Positions 40,632-51,510 of a DNA stretch of 64,000 bases are shown here, in pieces. The stretch's first letter is position 1. Every line of letters begins with the position of its first letter. The position numbers and the translations under genes are program-made. Source of the stretch: Rhabditophanes sp. KR3021 (lineage: Eukaryota; Nematoda; Chromadorea; Rhabditida; Alloionematidae); assembly GCA_963281155.1 (NCBI GenBank), contig CAUJLY010000004.1, forward strand, positions 4,836,001 to 4,900,000, written 5' to 3'. The notes beneath the pieces were generated by a model. The model did no database searches. It was not told the origin of the DNA and was given only the letters and a program-made list of their open reading frames with translations.

Positions 40632-42501
40632 TTCACGTCAAATCATCATCCCTTTTAATACAATTTTACTGCATATGCACACATAAATAAATAACCGTCA
40701 TAATGTGTGAGTTGAGCAGACATTTTTTTATGTATTTTACAGAATTTTGATTAAAATTAAGAAAATAAAATCGAAATAATTTGTGTCGACTTCTTTTTAT
40801 GCCCAGTTTCGGTCCGTCAAGATGCCATAAAGCCGTTTTGGTGTGTTTAATTTTAACTATCACTCGTCATTTTTTTGCTTAAAATATGCTTTAAAACGCG
40901 TTTTTTGGTAAACTTTGATATTAAAGCATTATTTCTGTTAATAACAAACAAAATACTTTATGAAATTAAAATAATATAATAAGTATGTTGAACACCACTA
41001 AAACACAAATAAACCTGTTATGTTAAGCTAAATGTCTTGATTAAATGTTAAAACATTTAGTGACTTAAATTCTTTGTGCAAATACTAATTTGTTTGCCAC
41101 CACCACATAATCATGCATACTATTACAGTTTTCAAAAATTCATAAATGATCTTTTTTAGGAATTCTGGGTGCAATAATACTTTTTTCGACATCCTCCTAT
41201 TTAAAGCATCTTAAAATTAGATTCTGCGTAGAGAATCATAATTCAAAAAAACGATCATTAAAATTACTTTCTGAGCACTTACGCAATTTTGTATACAAAG
41301 TGAAATAATAAGAATAACTATTATCACTTTTAAAATTTTGAGGATTGAAGTATCACTCACTTTAATAAAACGGAGACCCTAGTAAATTAGTCTGACCCTA
41401 TTTTTCCATGAATTATTGTAATGCCCCTACGGCTTCAACCTTTCTTCATAATTACGATTGCCCTAATCAGCTCGATCTTTAGATAATCAACATGAAATTA
41501 ATAAGTTGATATTATGCATACTAACAGCTGACTTTTGATGGAAACATAAATGTTTTTTCTCTACATTTAATTTCTTCTTGCTTTTCGTCGTCATTGTGAG
41601 CCGAAATCTGTCTATGAACAGAACTATACATGCATGACCGTAAAGCCCATTCAGTTTTTGAAGCTTGCAAGTTGTCTAAAGTTTTAATTTGATTGACTGA
41701 GGCTTCATTTCGAAGCGTTGTCCAACTTCATTCAATTCTATTTGCCCTTTTTCTCTACGATTATGACTGTGGTGACAGAATAAAGTTTCCGGCTCTGATT
41801 CGTTTAGTTATACATTTAAAACTAGAGGTATTTTTCAACTTTAAGCTTCTTTCTTATGATTAATTTTGAAATTTGTTAAACGATCCTTTTTAGGTAAAAA
41901 GCATTAGTAACACCAATTAAAATAAAAGAAATAAAAAAGGTTAATGGTGTCATCCTTTGCGTGTTCCTCCTGTCTGAAAGGTATGTGTCTGGATTGGTTT
42001 CGTTGCTACATTAGATTCAGTTTTTATAGAGGAATTCAAAACAATTGTTATGGGCATCTATTACACGTATATCTCGATATTTTGTTACAATGCCAAAAAA
42101 TAACAAATTTTACCGCCGTGTACACGTATATTTTTTATTATAATTAAAGGAAATAAAAAGTAACCAGATTTTCAATATCAACTTATTAATAAGTAAATAA
42201 TTAATTGTTATTTTATATATTTAAATAGAATATTTATTCATCAAAGCTGAACTTTCGTTATTTACTTTTCGATCAAATACTATCTTTATCTTTGTAGTTA
42301 TAGAATTGATAAAATGTCTATAAACAGGTGACAGCTAATTAGGTACATAAATTCCGTGTCAAGTGATATGTCCATTCCTTCCTTACTGATAGATATAATT
42401 ATAAAGACTATTCTACTTTAAAAATTAGAAATAGTTATATCGTCTATAGTATTATTAGTTGTTAGTATATTTTAAAAAACACCGGGTGGAGACTGTCATA
42501 A
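40632..42501. other. AT-rich intergenic DNA
   Basis: About 1.9 kb between let-92 and the second NPA-type gene. An AATAAA near 40765 may be the let-92 polyadenylation signal. The 41400-41850 portion is less AT-biased but has no coding frame or RNA structure that I can support. Confidence 0.55.
42399..42406 (+). promoter_or_regulatory. TATA-like box of the second NPA-type gene
   Basis: TTATAAAG lies about 100 bp upstream of the ATG at 42502. Confidence 0.35.
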
Positions 42502-45500
42502 ATGTTTTCTATATGTCTAAAATGGTTATTTTTTATTATTGTTATCAATAATACAGTTTATTCTAAAGAAAGACTTCATTCTACGTGTGAGTTAGCTACA
42601 AAATATATGATTTATTCTTTAGATTTCAAGAGACATGTCATACATAAAAACTTTACTTCATGGCTTCATCCAAATCAGCACAAAAGCATATCTTTAAAAA
42701 TAAAAGATCATGTCGACAATGACATTATTTGGAATGAAATGGTTACTTATTTCGAAGAAGCTTCTGGCAAGCAGCGACATATTGCTATTGATAAACTTAA
42801 ACAACTGTGCGATGAAGTTAATTTTGAGCTGTACATCGAAAATTCTCCAGCATCCAACAGAAAATACAAAAGGCAGTTATCAAAGTTGGAAAAACATTTT
42901 TCATTCTTAGAATATGTGAAAGTAAATGCTGATAAAGCCAGTCATTTATGCACAAGAATATATGAACTAAGCAAAGTCATAAAAGATAACGAATTGCAAG
43001 AAAATCATTTAGAATGGTTATCGAATGAGCAAAAAAGTGAGATTCACAATATTCGCAAAAGCGGAGGTGATCACTGGGATGTAGGTTGAAAGAACACCAA
43101 ATATATAAGATACTAATCATTTGGGAAGAAATAGAATTAGTTGATAATGATGTATTCATTTAGTTAAGAACTGAGTTTGATATTCTTTTAACAATAGTGG
43201 GATATTTTTTATACATTACTGAGTTGAATTGTCCAGATGTATCAATATTTCTTAACACGTTTTGTTCATCCATTATAACAGCATATTCATATCCAAGGGA
43301 TTCATTATTAGATAACCACCAAAATAAACAGCTACCAATTGCCTTTTGTCATCCAAAACATCCATAATTTTGATCTCTTTTGCATTCAGATAGGTAAATC
43401 TCGAGAAGTATATAGTAGAATTGATTCTATAAATTGTTCGAAAGACAACAGTTTACAATTAACATGTTTTGGAATGTCCAACAAGACATATGCTGGTTGG
43501 TTCCATTTACTTGTTCCACAAGAGTCCGTTTTTTGGGAATATTGCCTAACTTCTTTAACAACTGCTCTTCATTTACAGCTTACTTTTTATCATAATCGCC
43601 TTGCAACTCTAATTGACTGGAATAATTAAACTTCTTCCCGCACTAGTCAAGATCTCATATCTGGCTTTCTGTGAGAAGTAACCATATTCTCCAATGATTG
43701 GCTTGGCAATATCCGTGATAATGATGAGATTGATCCCCTAAGAATCTAAATTCAGAATCAGATTTGCAATTTACAATCATCTCTAGATGCTTATCGAAAT
43801 CGACAAAATATGTGTTGTGTATCCACAATTAACCTTTGCACTGAGGAATAGACCAGGGTTAAAACTATCAGGAAAATGCTTGCTATACCTAGCTATATCC
43901 ACACCTTATAATCTAACTGTTTTTCGAAGTTCTGATGACATTATATTGACACGCCATAGTTGTAACGCTTGCAATGTCAGCTTTGTTTTCCTCCAATAAA
44001 TCTTAGTAACCCTTAACTAACCCAATCAAGTTCTTTTTGGATACTCATCTTTACTACATCGTTAGTTGATACTCTTCTCAGCGCTTTACTAACATTTTCA
44101 AGCACTGCTTAATTGATTGATCATAATTGTTGCTACTTACCTTCTGAAACCTCTTCTGGCTTCATCTCATGATATCTTCTAAGAGGCAAACTCCTTCCTG
44201 ATTCATTCTTGTGTGAATTACCCTTTTTCTTGATTCTCCATAACTGTCAGCATTCTCTAATTTGTGCTTAATGTGCGGTAAAATGAAGTTGAAATATTTT
44301 ACAAAAACAAGCTAATTTACTTATGAAAGAAGAAACTCTTCCAATTAATATCTTATTGAAACAAAATATCCATTTAATATTTATAAAATCAATTATTAAT
44401 GACTTATGCAGGTAATGGGAAAAGTTTCGGAATATTTCACTCACCTTCATTACAAGGAACGAAATAATGTTTCCATAATTTTGACACCATTTTGTGTAAC
44501 ACAATTGAGTCGCTTACTTGGTCCAAACAATTTTCAACACTTGAAAGAACTTTATGAAGAAAGCCATTCCGTAGATATTATTACAGCTGAATATCACCAG
44601 CTTGTGGAAACATTGGATGACGAAGAAGAACGATTAAATGCAGAGCATACGGGATTATTTTGCAAACGAATTTTTAAGATAATTCGCTATGATCCAGACT
44701 CTTTATTAAATTGGTTGAATAAAGAACAAAAAAAGCAATTGTTAAGTCTCATGAGAAATCCTACTATTAAAGATTCTGAATTATACGATCAAATATTTTT
44801 ATTTTATGAATCTTCCGAGGGAGCTGTCAAAGAAGAAGCAACTCAAGTAATTAAATCGGGATGCAGAGCCTTCATTGAACGAATGTTCGGGGACGAAGTT
44901 TTGGGTAAGTCTGTTGATTCTAACATAATTTTATTAGGTTAAATTATGAGCAAAAACTATGTTTTTCATCACTACGATCCCTCATTTTTTACATTAATCT
45001 TTAGAAAGTTTGGAAGATCTAATTCATGCTAATGCTAGTTCTCACTTACTTGCAACCAAATTGATGAGAGCAGTCGGTGAAATTAGTGACGAAGTTGGCA
45101 GAATTAAAGCTAATAAATCCCTGCCAATTTGTAAGAAAATTTATTTGAACTACAATGGAGAATGTAATTGTTTTGGAAATGCCTATGCAAGTGAACTTGA
45201 AAGAATAGGTAAATCTTTGTTATTTAATTCTAACTATTGTTTAGATATATGTGATCCCATCAATCATCGTTGTATAGATTGCAAGCATAATACATATGGT
45301 GCTCAATGTTCAAAGTACGTTTAATTAATGCAAAAAGTACATTTATTTTTAGATGCGTGAAAGGATATACTGCTACTGATGAGATAGGTGTTTGCATTAA
45401 AGATGAATTGCCAGAGTGTAGTTGTAATGGACATACTTTAAGTGGATGTGATAGGCACGGAATTTGCGTTGTAAGTTTATTTTGATTTCTCCACATATTT

Positions 45501-46053
45501 ATTTTTATCCCAATTATTTCATCTGTTTCTTGTAAATTAAATGCTTTCGTGATATATGTAGTAATTGAGTTACTTTCTAGGAATGCATTCATCAAACTGC
45601 CGGAATGAACGTAAGTATATTATAAGATAAATGGCTTTAAAAGATACAATTTGCGATAAGGAAGCAAGCACAAATCTGTTGACCAAATTTTAAATTACAT
45701 ATTACAAAAGATATTAAAAATATGTACACTATTTAAGATGTAATATATATAATATAACATATAAGAAATAATTTCAGTGCGAAAGATGCAAACCTGGGTA
45801 CTATGGTGATGCATTGCAAGGAAAAATTGATGACTGTGTGAAATGTCCATGTTTGTAAGTGAAAATAAATTATTTATAAGAAACACTTTGTTACAATTTC
45901 AGCGGCGACATTGATTGCTTTGTAAATGACGAGCAATTGGTCCAATGCAAATCATGTCCTCCAGGATTGAAAGGAATAATATGCGACGAAGTGATTGATA
46001 AGCCAATTTCACGAACAAATCAAGATAACCCAAGTATCAAAAGTTTTTCATAA
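42502..46053 (+). CDS. NPA-like protein fused to laminin-type EGF repeats
   Basis: Seven exons (42502-43080, 44412-44904, 45005-45314, 45353-45470, 45581-45610, 45778-45854, 45903-46053) keep one frame to 585 aa. It starts with a signal peptide (MFSICLKWLFFIIVINNTVYS). About three diverged NPA units follow, recognisable by FTSWLHPNQ, HLEWLSNEQ and LLNWLNKEQ, by spaced Cys pairs, and by one RKYKRQ-like processing site. The last 200 residues form three laminin-type EGF modules (CNCFGNAY, CKHNTYGAQC, CSCNGHTLSGCDRHGIC, CKPGYYGD, CPPGLKGIIC), most like those of attractin/MEGF8 proteins. A 36-nt in-frame stretch at 45209-45244 has GT..AG ends and might be a tiny intron. The first intron (1331 bp) is an antisense element copy. 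A secreted or matrix-tethered lipid binder is inferred. Confidence 0.85.
43081..44411 (-). mobile_element. Intron-filling decayed coding element, copy 2 (antisense in the NPA/EGF gene intron 1)
   Basis: Read on the minus strand, this whole intron aligns from end to end with the rml-2 intron at 29587-31383, with about 470 bp net deletion. Shared blocks of 15-18 identical bases are listed under copy 1. The shared sequence continues past them to the host acceptor: TTAATAATT and AATATTAAAT words occur at matching distances from CTG (the reverse of CAG) in both. The copy is broken by stops and frameshifts. Its internal GTAAGTAGCAAC donor is retained. It is antisense to its host, as copy 1 is. The protein family is unrecognised. 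Confidence 0.72.
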
Positions 46054-47261
46054 AAAAGTTATAGTTAATACCCTCTGCGAGTGTACTTTTATTATTTTAT
46101 TGAATGACACATGTTGTGTTTTTCAGAATTCATAACAATCTATTTAAGTTAAATTAGACCACAAAATAAAGCCTTTGTACTTTTCGTTTTGAAGTATGTT
46201 TGTAGTTATGTTGTACCGTGTATGTGGCTACCTTGGCATTGTCGTTTTGTTATCCTGATTTGCATCAATTTTGTGGATTATGTAAAAGTGACTGCATATT
46301 TCATCATCACTCATTTTACTTTATCACACCCACCTAATATTACGTTGGATGCCAAAACTAGCACGTAACATTTATTTTTCGAAAAAGGATAAAGACGGAA
46401 AGGGATAACTCAAATATGCATACGGAAGTATAATGCCAAATAATAGGGTAATCTTAAATTCTCCCTTACCCAGACAAATTACAAATCTTTAGAGGAAATG
46501 TTTACAAAGTATATTTCACATAATAATCTGTTTCATTTTACTTTAAAATGGTATAAATATTAAAAATATACAAATATTTTGAAGAAAGGTTTGCGCGTAT
46601 TTCTAAATCTTGAAAATAATGCTATATTCTCATTCATGATATCATAATAGACCAAAAGCATTGTATTCGTATCAATTAATGAACGTGATAAAGCTATATT
46701 CATTTTAAATCCAATTTGTTAACCATTTGAGTTTTTGTTCACTTTTTGTATGTATTAACTAGTTCATTAAAAAACTGGTTTTAAATTAAATGTTTTTAAA
46801 CTGGGCGTTTCTTATGGCACAATTAAAGTATTTATAAATTGTCTAACAATGGTCATATTTTAAAAATACATTTTTTGTTTTAACTAATGACAAAAGGTTG
46901 AATTTTGGAAGTGTAGTCTTGTGTGCTTTGTCAAAAGGGAGTATATCTAAAAATATAAGAAATAGGTGGGGACGGTTCCATGTTCATTTAAAGATGCTTT
47001 ACTAAGATAACATACCCTTCCGAGTCTTGATGATAGTTTACTTTATTAAGAATATATAGTTTGTCTCTTTTTAAGAATTTATTTTATACCATCATTTTTA
47101 CGAGCTTTAAACTAGAAAGATGTTAATCAAAAGTTCACAAAAAATGATAGCATATACTCAATAAAAAGAATTATGATTGTCTACAATCTTAAACTGGTAA
47201 TATTTAAATGATCATAATTTTAACTTTCAGATTATCAACGCATCTTATTCTTATATTCATA
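46054..47261. other. AT-rich intergenic DNA
   Basis: About 1.2 kb between the NPA/EGF gene and cat-4. An AATAAA near 46163 may end the upstream transcript. No other feature seen. Confidence 0.6.
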
Positions 47262-48440
47262 ATGGATCGTAACTTTAGCTCAGGTTTTAATTCCAACATG
47301 AGTTCTAATGAAGGATCAGTTAATGCTTTGGAGGAAATTGCCAAAAAATTAGATCTAAAAGAAGATATTAATCAGGAGAAGAAAAGTACTTTAGATGATA
47401 TGGCTGATTGCTATAAATCTATCATAAAACATGTCGGAGAAGACGGGGAAAGACAAGGACTTTTGAAGACTCCTATGAGAGCAGCCAAGGCAATGCTTTA
47501 CTTTACCAAAGGTTATGAAGAGAATCTTGATAGTAAGTTGCTTGAGTTACACCATTAACCAAACATTGGTAAACACAAAAATTCACGTTTTTATTATAGA
47601 TATCATCAACGAGGCAGTATTTGACGAAGATCATGATGAAGTAGTTATTGTTAAAGACATTGAAATGTTTTCTTTATGCGAGCATCACTTGGTTCCTTTC
47701 AATGGGTATGTTTTCTTCGCTTAACAGAAACCCGCTTATTAGTTGCCACTTAAATAAAGTGGGTTTCGGCCAGCGGGTTTCAGCGTGCTAGAGCGAGTTT
47801 GAGTTAGTCGTTGGACAAGAAAGTCTGCTATAAGGCAATTTAATTAAACATTTCCGTCAATCTTTGACTTCATATTCCAAAAATTTGAACTCACTTAAGC
47901 TAACTCAGGTTTCAAAACTTCTTTGACCAAAAATGACACAACATTTGTAGGCATGTTCATATCGGATACTTACCAAATAAAAAAGTTATTGGGTTGAGCA
48001 AATTGGCCAGAATTGTGGAAATGTATAGTCGGCGTCTTCAAGTGCAAGAAAGATTGACAAAGGAAATTGCAACTGCTATTATGCAAGCAGTCCAGCCAGC
48101 TGGTGTCGCAGTAGTTATTGAAGCCAAGTAAGTAATATAACCACTATCTTAAAAACGTGACAATTTCAACAAAACGTCGTTAACTTGAAAAACGAATTGT
48201 TGATAATTTGCAACAAAAAATATTGCTGATTCGCAACAAAAATCGTTGTTAATTTGAAGCAAAAAATCATCTAATCCTTATCTTTTTTTAAATTAACCTA
48301 TCTTTAATTTTATGCACATGTGTATGACCATGCGTGGTATTTCAAAGGTATCTGCTTCAACAATAACAAGCTGTATGATGGGCGAATTCCGAGACAACAA
48401 AAAAACCAGAGAGGAATTCTTATCTTTAATCAAAAAATAA
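47262..48440 (+). CDS. cat-4: GTP cyclohydrolase I
   Basis: Four coding segments (47262-47532, 47600-47705, 47951-48127, then about 48315-48440) encode a complete enzyme of about 226 aa. It converts GTP to dihydroneopterin triphosphate, the first step to tetrahydrobiopterin, which nematodes need for dopamine, serotonin and cuticle-related hydroxylases. Visible signatures are [20 protein letters not shown], the zinc/catalytic [44 protein letters not shown] and the C-terminal HMCMTMRGI. The N-terminal 35 residues are variable, as usual. Odd point: the third intron starts with GTAAGT at 48128, but no AG precedes the codon-phase-correct exon start (GCACATG at 48314); the sequence there is TTTTAT. 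Either one base is wrong or a non-canonical acceptor is used. The start follows TTTCAG, a likely trans-splice site. Confidence 0.92.
47727..47781. repeat. Inverted repeat in cat-4 intron 2
   Basis: GAAACCCGC (47727-47735) pairs with GCGGGTTTC (47773-47781), and a near copy, GTGGGTTTC, lies between them. The GC content contrasts with the AT-rich intron. It could form a hairpin or be a remnant of a small inverted-repeat element. Confidence 0.45.
48175..48272. repeat. Degenerate tandem repeat in cat-4 intron 3
   Basis: Three to four imperfect copies of a GTTGATAATTTGCAACAAAAA-like unit of about 24-34 bp lie just upstream of the missing splice acceptor. Confidence 0.45.
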
Positions 48441-48802
48441 CTACTCGGGAGTGTATATCTTCCTAACACATTAACATACAATATATTTTTACTTTGCGCT
48501 GCATGCATATTATTGCTTTTACTAAAATACAATCATTTTAATAAATACCCGTCATATGTAAATTAAAACAAACAACGTTTTGTTAGACAATTTATTATTT
48601 TTGATAAAAATGATCTATCAAAATGACTCTTTTAAATTGCTTATCTCAGACAGAAATTGCTGATTACTAAATACCAATCGTTTGAACAAGTTTAATTTGT
48701 TTAAGATAAATTAACAATTAATTGTTTACCCCTTAAAGTTGTTTTATATTGTCAATTTTACTTCCGCCTACTATTTTAATTAAAAGTTCACTTTTAGGTA
48801 AT
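48441..48802. other. Short intergenic spacer, cat-4 to gcst-1
   Basis: About 360 bp between two co-oriented genes. TTCACTTTTAG just before the downstream ATG is a likely trans-splice acceptor. Confidence 0.5.
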
Positions 48803-50033
48803 ATGCGTCGTATTTTGAATCACACGCATTCTCAATTTAGAAGCAACTCTAACAAAGTAACTTGTTTAAATGATTTACACAAGATAAATGGAGCAAAAAT
48901 GGTTACATCGGGCGGATATGAAATGCCTTCCCAATATTCAGATCATTCTGTAACTGATTCAGTTCTACATACAAGGAAAGCAGTGTCCATTTTTGATATT
49001 TCCAACATGCTTCAAACACATATCAAAGGAAAAGATTGTACTTCCTTCATAGAATCTCTGGCTCCTTCTGACGTTAATGCCTTGAACAATAATACTGGTA
49101 CGTTAAGTGTTTTTACTAATGAAAAGGGAGGAATAGAAGATGATTTGATGGTCTTTAAAACAGATAAAGATCATCTTTACATGACTTCAAATGCAGGCCG
49201 TGCCGAGAAAACCTTGCCATACTTGCTTTCGAATGCTGAAAGATGGAGATCAAATGGAAAGGACGTTGAAATTGAAGTTCTTCAAGATAGAGGTTTTATT
49301 TCATGCCAAGGACCTAAGATGGTCGATTTATTGAAAGATGAAATTAATTTTGATTTGAATACATTATTTTTCATGGGAACCATTGTTGGTAGTGTTTTCG
49401 GCATTGATAATTGTAGAATTACGAGGTAAGTAAATTTACATGTTTTCAATATTTAAAAACATTTGTAGATGTGGTTATACAGGAGAAGACGGAGTTGAAA
49501 TTAGTGTTGATGGAGCAAAAGCTCAGTTACTTGTTGAAAGAATGCTAGCTAAACAAAAATCTGTAGACGTTAGACTAGCTGGTTTGGAAGCTAGAGATAT
49601 TCTTCGCCTAGAAGCTGGATTATGTTTGTATGGCAATGATATCAATGAAGGAACTACGCCAGTCGAGGCCTCAATTGAATTTGTTATTGGAGATAAGCGA
49701 AGACAAAATTTGAATTTCCCAGGTGCAGACAAAATTATAAAGCAATTGGAGGAAAATAAATGTCCTAAGAAAAGAGTAGGAATAGTTTCAAATTCAGGAC
49801 TTTCTCCAAAATCACATATCCCTATTACTGATCCAATGGACAAAGCTGTTGTAGGATTCGTAACATCAGGAGTCCAATCACCTACCTTAAACTCTAGTAT
49901 TGGAATGGCTTACGTAGACTTCTGGGACGCAAAAATAGGAAGAAAATTGGTTGCTGATTTCGGTAAAGAAACGACTCCAATTATAGTTAGTGAAATGCCT
50001 TTTGTTAAAACAAATTATTATTTATTAAAATAG
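48803..50033 (+). CDS. gcst-1: Aminomethyltransferase (glycine cleavage system T-protein)
   Basis: Two exons (48803-49425 and 49469-50033) join in phase to 395 aa, a normal length. The first 30 residues (MRRILNHTHSQFRSNSNK) are basic and Ser/Asn-rich without acids, as expected for a mitochondrial presequence. The family landmarks follow in order: GAKMVTSGGYEMP, DSVLHTRKAVSIFDISNM, the folate-contacting GGIEDDLMVF and CGYTGEDGVEISV, LEARDILRLEAGLCLYGND, and a C-terminal domain with VGFVTSGVQSPTLNSSIGMAYV. The enzyme moves the aminomethyl carbon of glycine from H-protein to tetrahydrofolate and releases ammonia, in the mitochondrial matrix. The start at 48803 was chosen because an acceptor-like TTTTAG sits immediately upstream. 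Confidence 0.96.
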
Positions 50034-50097
50034 TTTTTCTTAAATAAACTAAATTTAGACAACAAAAAACACTGTATAATAAGAATGATAGAAAAAG

Positions 50098-50886
50098 TCA
50101 CGAAGACAATTCGCCGATAAATGCTTTTTCATCTTGTTGTGAATGATTGATTTCACCTGGTAATTCGAAACAACTTCTATACCAAATGCATACTTCAGCT
50201 TGTTGATAGCACTTGTTATTAATCATGTAAGCATCAGTATTTTTGGTGATATTGTGAAATCTTTTAATATGTGATGTCACGTGAAATTTGTCGTAGGTTG
50301 AAGAAAAATTGCAGAGCTTACATAAATAGAGTGGATTTTTCACATGAAATTGCAAGATATGGCGGCGTGGACCTAAAATACTAGGTATTAATATATTGTT
50401 AAATACAAATTTACCTTGGCATCTTCCAGTAGAACTAATAATAAACTTTTTGCAGACATAACAGTAATCCTTCCTTTTTCCGGAATTTCCAACAGCAGGT
50501 GGGCAATGTTTAATGCCATCAGTGGACATTGGTCTGGCAATTTTCCTTTGTGAGACATTACATACGGTACTATCATTTTCGTTTGATGATTTAAATAAGA
50601 ATGGGAAGAGAGTTTGTAAGGGTGGAATAGAAGCAACATTCATAGTCCTGTTGATGTCATACATTGGAAAAATTGGAGATGATTGGTTTTGAATGCCAAA
50701 GGTATTCAATGAGATAGAATTGTAATCTTGGACAGTTAAAGAGTTATATGCCATCGTGAAATTAATCCAGCTTTGTAGACAATCAAACTGTTGAGCAGGA
50801 TTAGGAAAATCATCAATTGAGGTGGTGGTAGAGGATGATGATGTTGAATGATTAGAGTCGCTTGAAACAAGGTTTGGGTGGTCCAT
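50098..50886 (-). CDS. C2H2-type zinc-finger protein, nematode-type arrangement
   Basis: Two exons (50415-50886 and 50098-50372) join in phase to 248 aa starting MDHPNLVSSDSN. Residues 1-130 are Ser/Thr/Asn-rich, with hydrophobic patches. Two metal-binding motifs follow: CYVCKKFIISSTGRC with RRHILQFH, an unusually long first finger split by the 42-bp intron, and LCKLCNFSSTYDKFHVTSHI with a following KRFH. A C-terminal acidic stretch (EINHSQQDEKAFIGELSS) ends the protein. Its tail lies only 64 bp from the stop of gcst-1, the two genes being convergent. A nuclear regulator is inferred; the family is not recognised. Confidence 0.72.
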   Translation of the reverse strand: MDHPNLVSSDSNHSTSSSSTTTSIDDFPNPAQQFDCLQSWINFTMAYNSLTVQDYNSISLNTFGIQNQSSPIFPMYDINRTMNVASIPPLQTLFPFLFKSSNENDSTVCNVSQRKIARPMSTDGIKHCPPAVGNSGKRKDYCYVCKKFIISSTGRCQGKFVFNNILIPSILGPRRHILQFHVKNPLYLCKLCNFSSTYDKFHVTSHIKRFHNITKNTDAYMINNKCYQQAEVCIWYRSCFELPGEINHSQQDEKAFIGELSS

Positions 50887-51510
50887 TTTGCTAATATTAT
50901 CTATAATGACAAGTATTATTTTAAAATGTAAGGAGATGTAATGGTAGATGAAAATATAAACTAACAAAATGGACTGTTTGATTTGGAACAAAATAAACGA
51001 TGCATTTTTATAAACTTTTGGTTGGGAAATTAATTCTTCGTGTATAAGTCAAATTAAAAGGGTATGGAATTATCAAATCAAGTGATTGGGAAAGTTAAGA
51101 GTAAATTGTAATGCAAGCATTTTCCCAATTTGATTTCTCTAGAGGTAGAAAAGTTTTGCCATTAAAAATGTACATAGAATATATTCCCAAATCATTGTGC
51201 GATGTGAAAAAATAATTTAAATGGTTGATTTGAGAATTTAGAAACGGTTTATATAGAAATATTTTATTTATTGTAATAGAATGAATGGTTTGTTATAAAT
51301 GTTAGCAGTTAATTATTAAGAAAATACATTTAATAAACACCCGTAACTGACTAAATCGCCAGTATTCTCATTGAAGCCTTAGTCAGGGAATTAGATGATA
51401 CGTTGATACGTAAAACAACGATTGTTTTACTATTTTTGTTTGTGAGACAAATAAGTTTATAAATATTTGACTAGAATGAACATTTTCGTAGAAGTTCCAT
51501 CAACTTGTCC
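50887..51510. other. AT-rich intergenic DNA
   Basis: About 620 bp between the zinc-finger gene start and the carrier gene stop; nothing else seen. Confidence 0.6.

Noticed and set aside
43339..43999. Plus-strand open frames inside the NPA/EGF intron as possible extra exons
   Set aside because: The region aligns on the opposite strand to the element copy in rml-2, and exons 1 and 2 of the host already join in phase without it.
49523..49843. A 106-codon minus-strand frame over gcst-1
   Set aside because: A shadow of the T-protein coding sequence.
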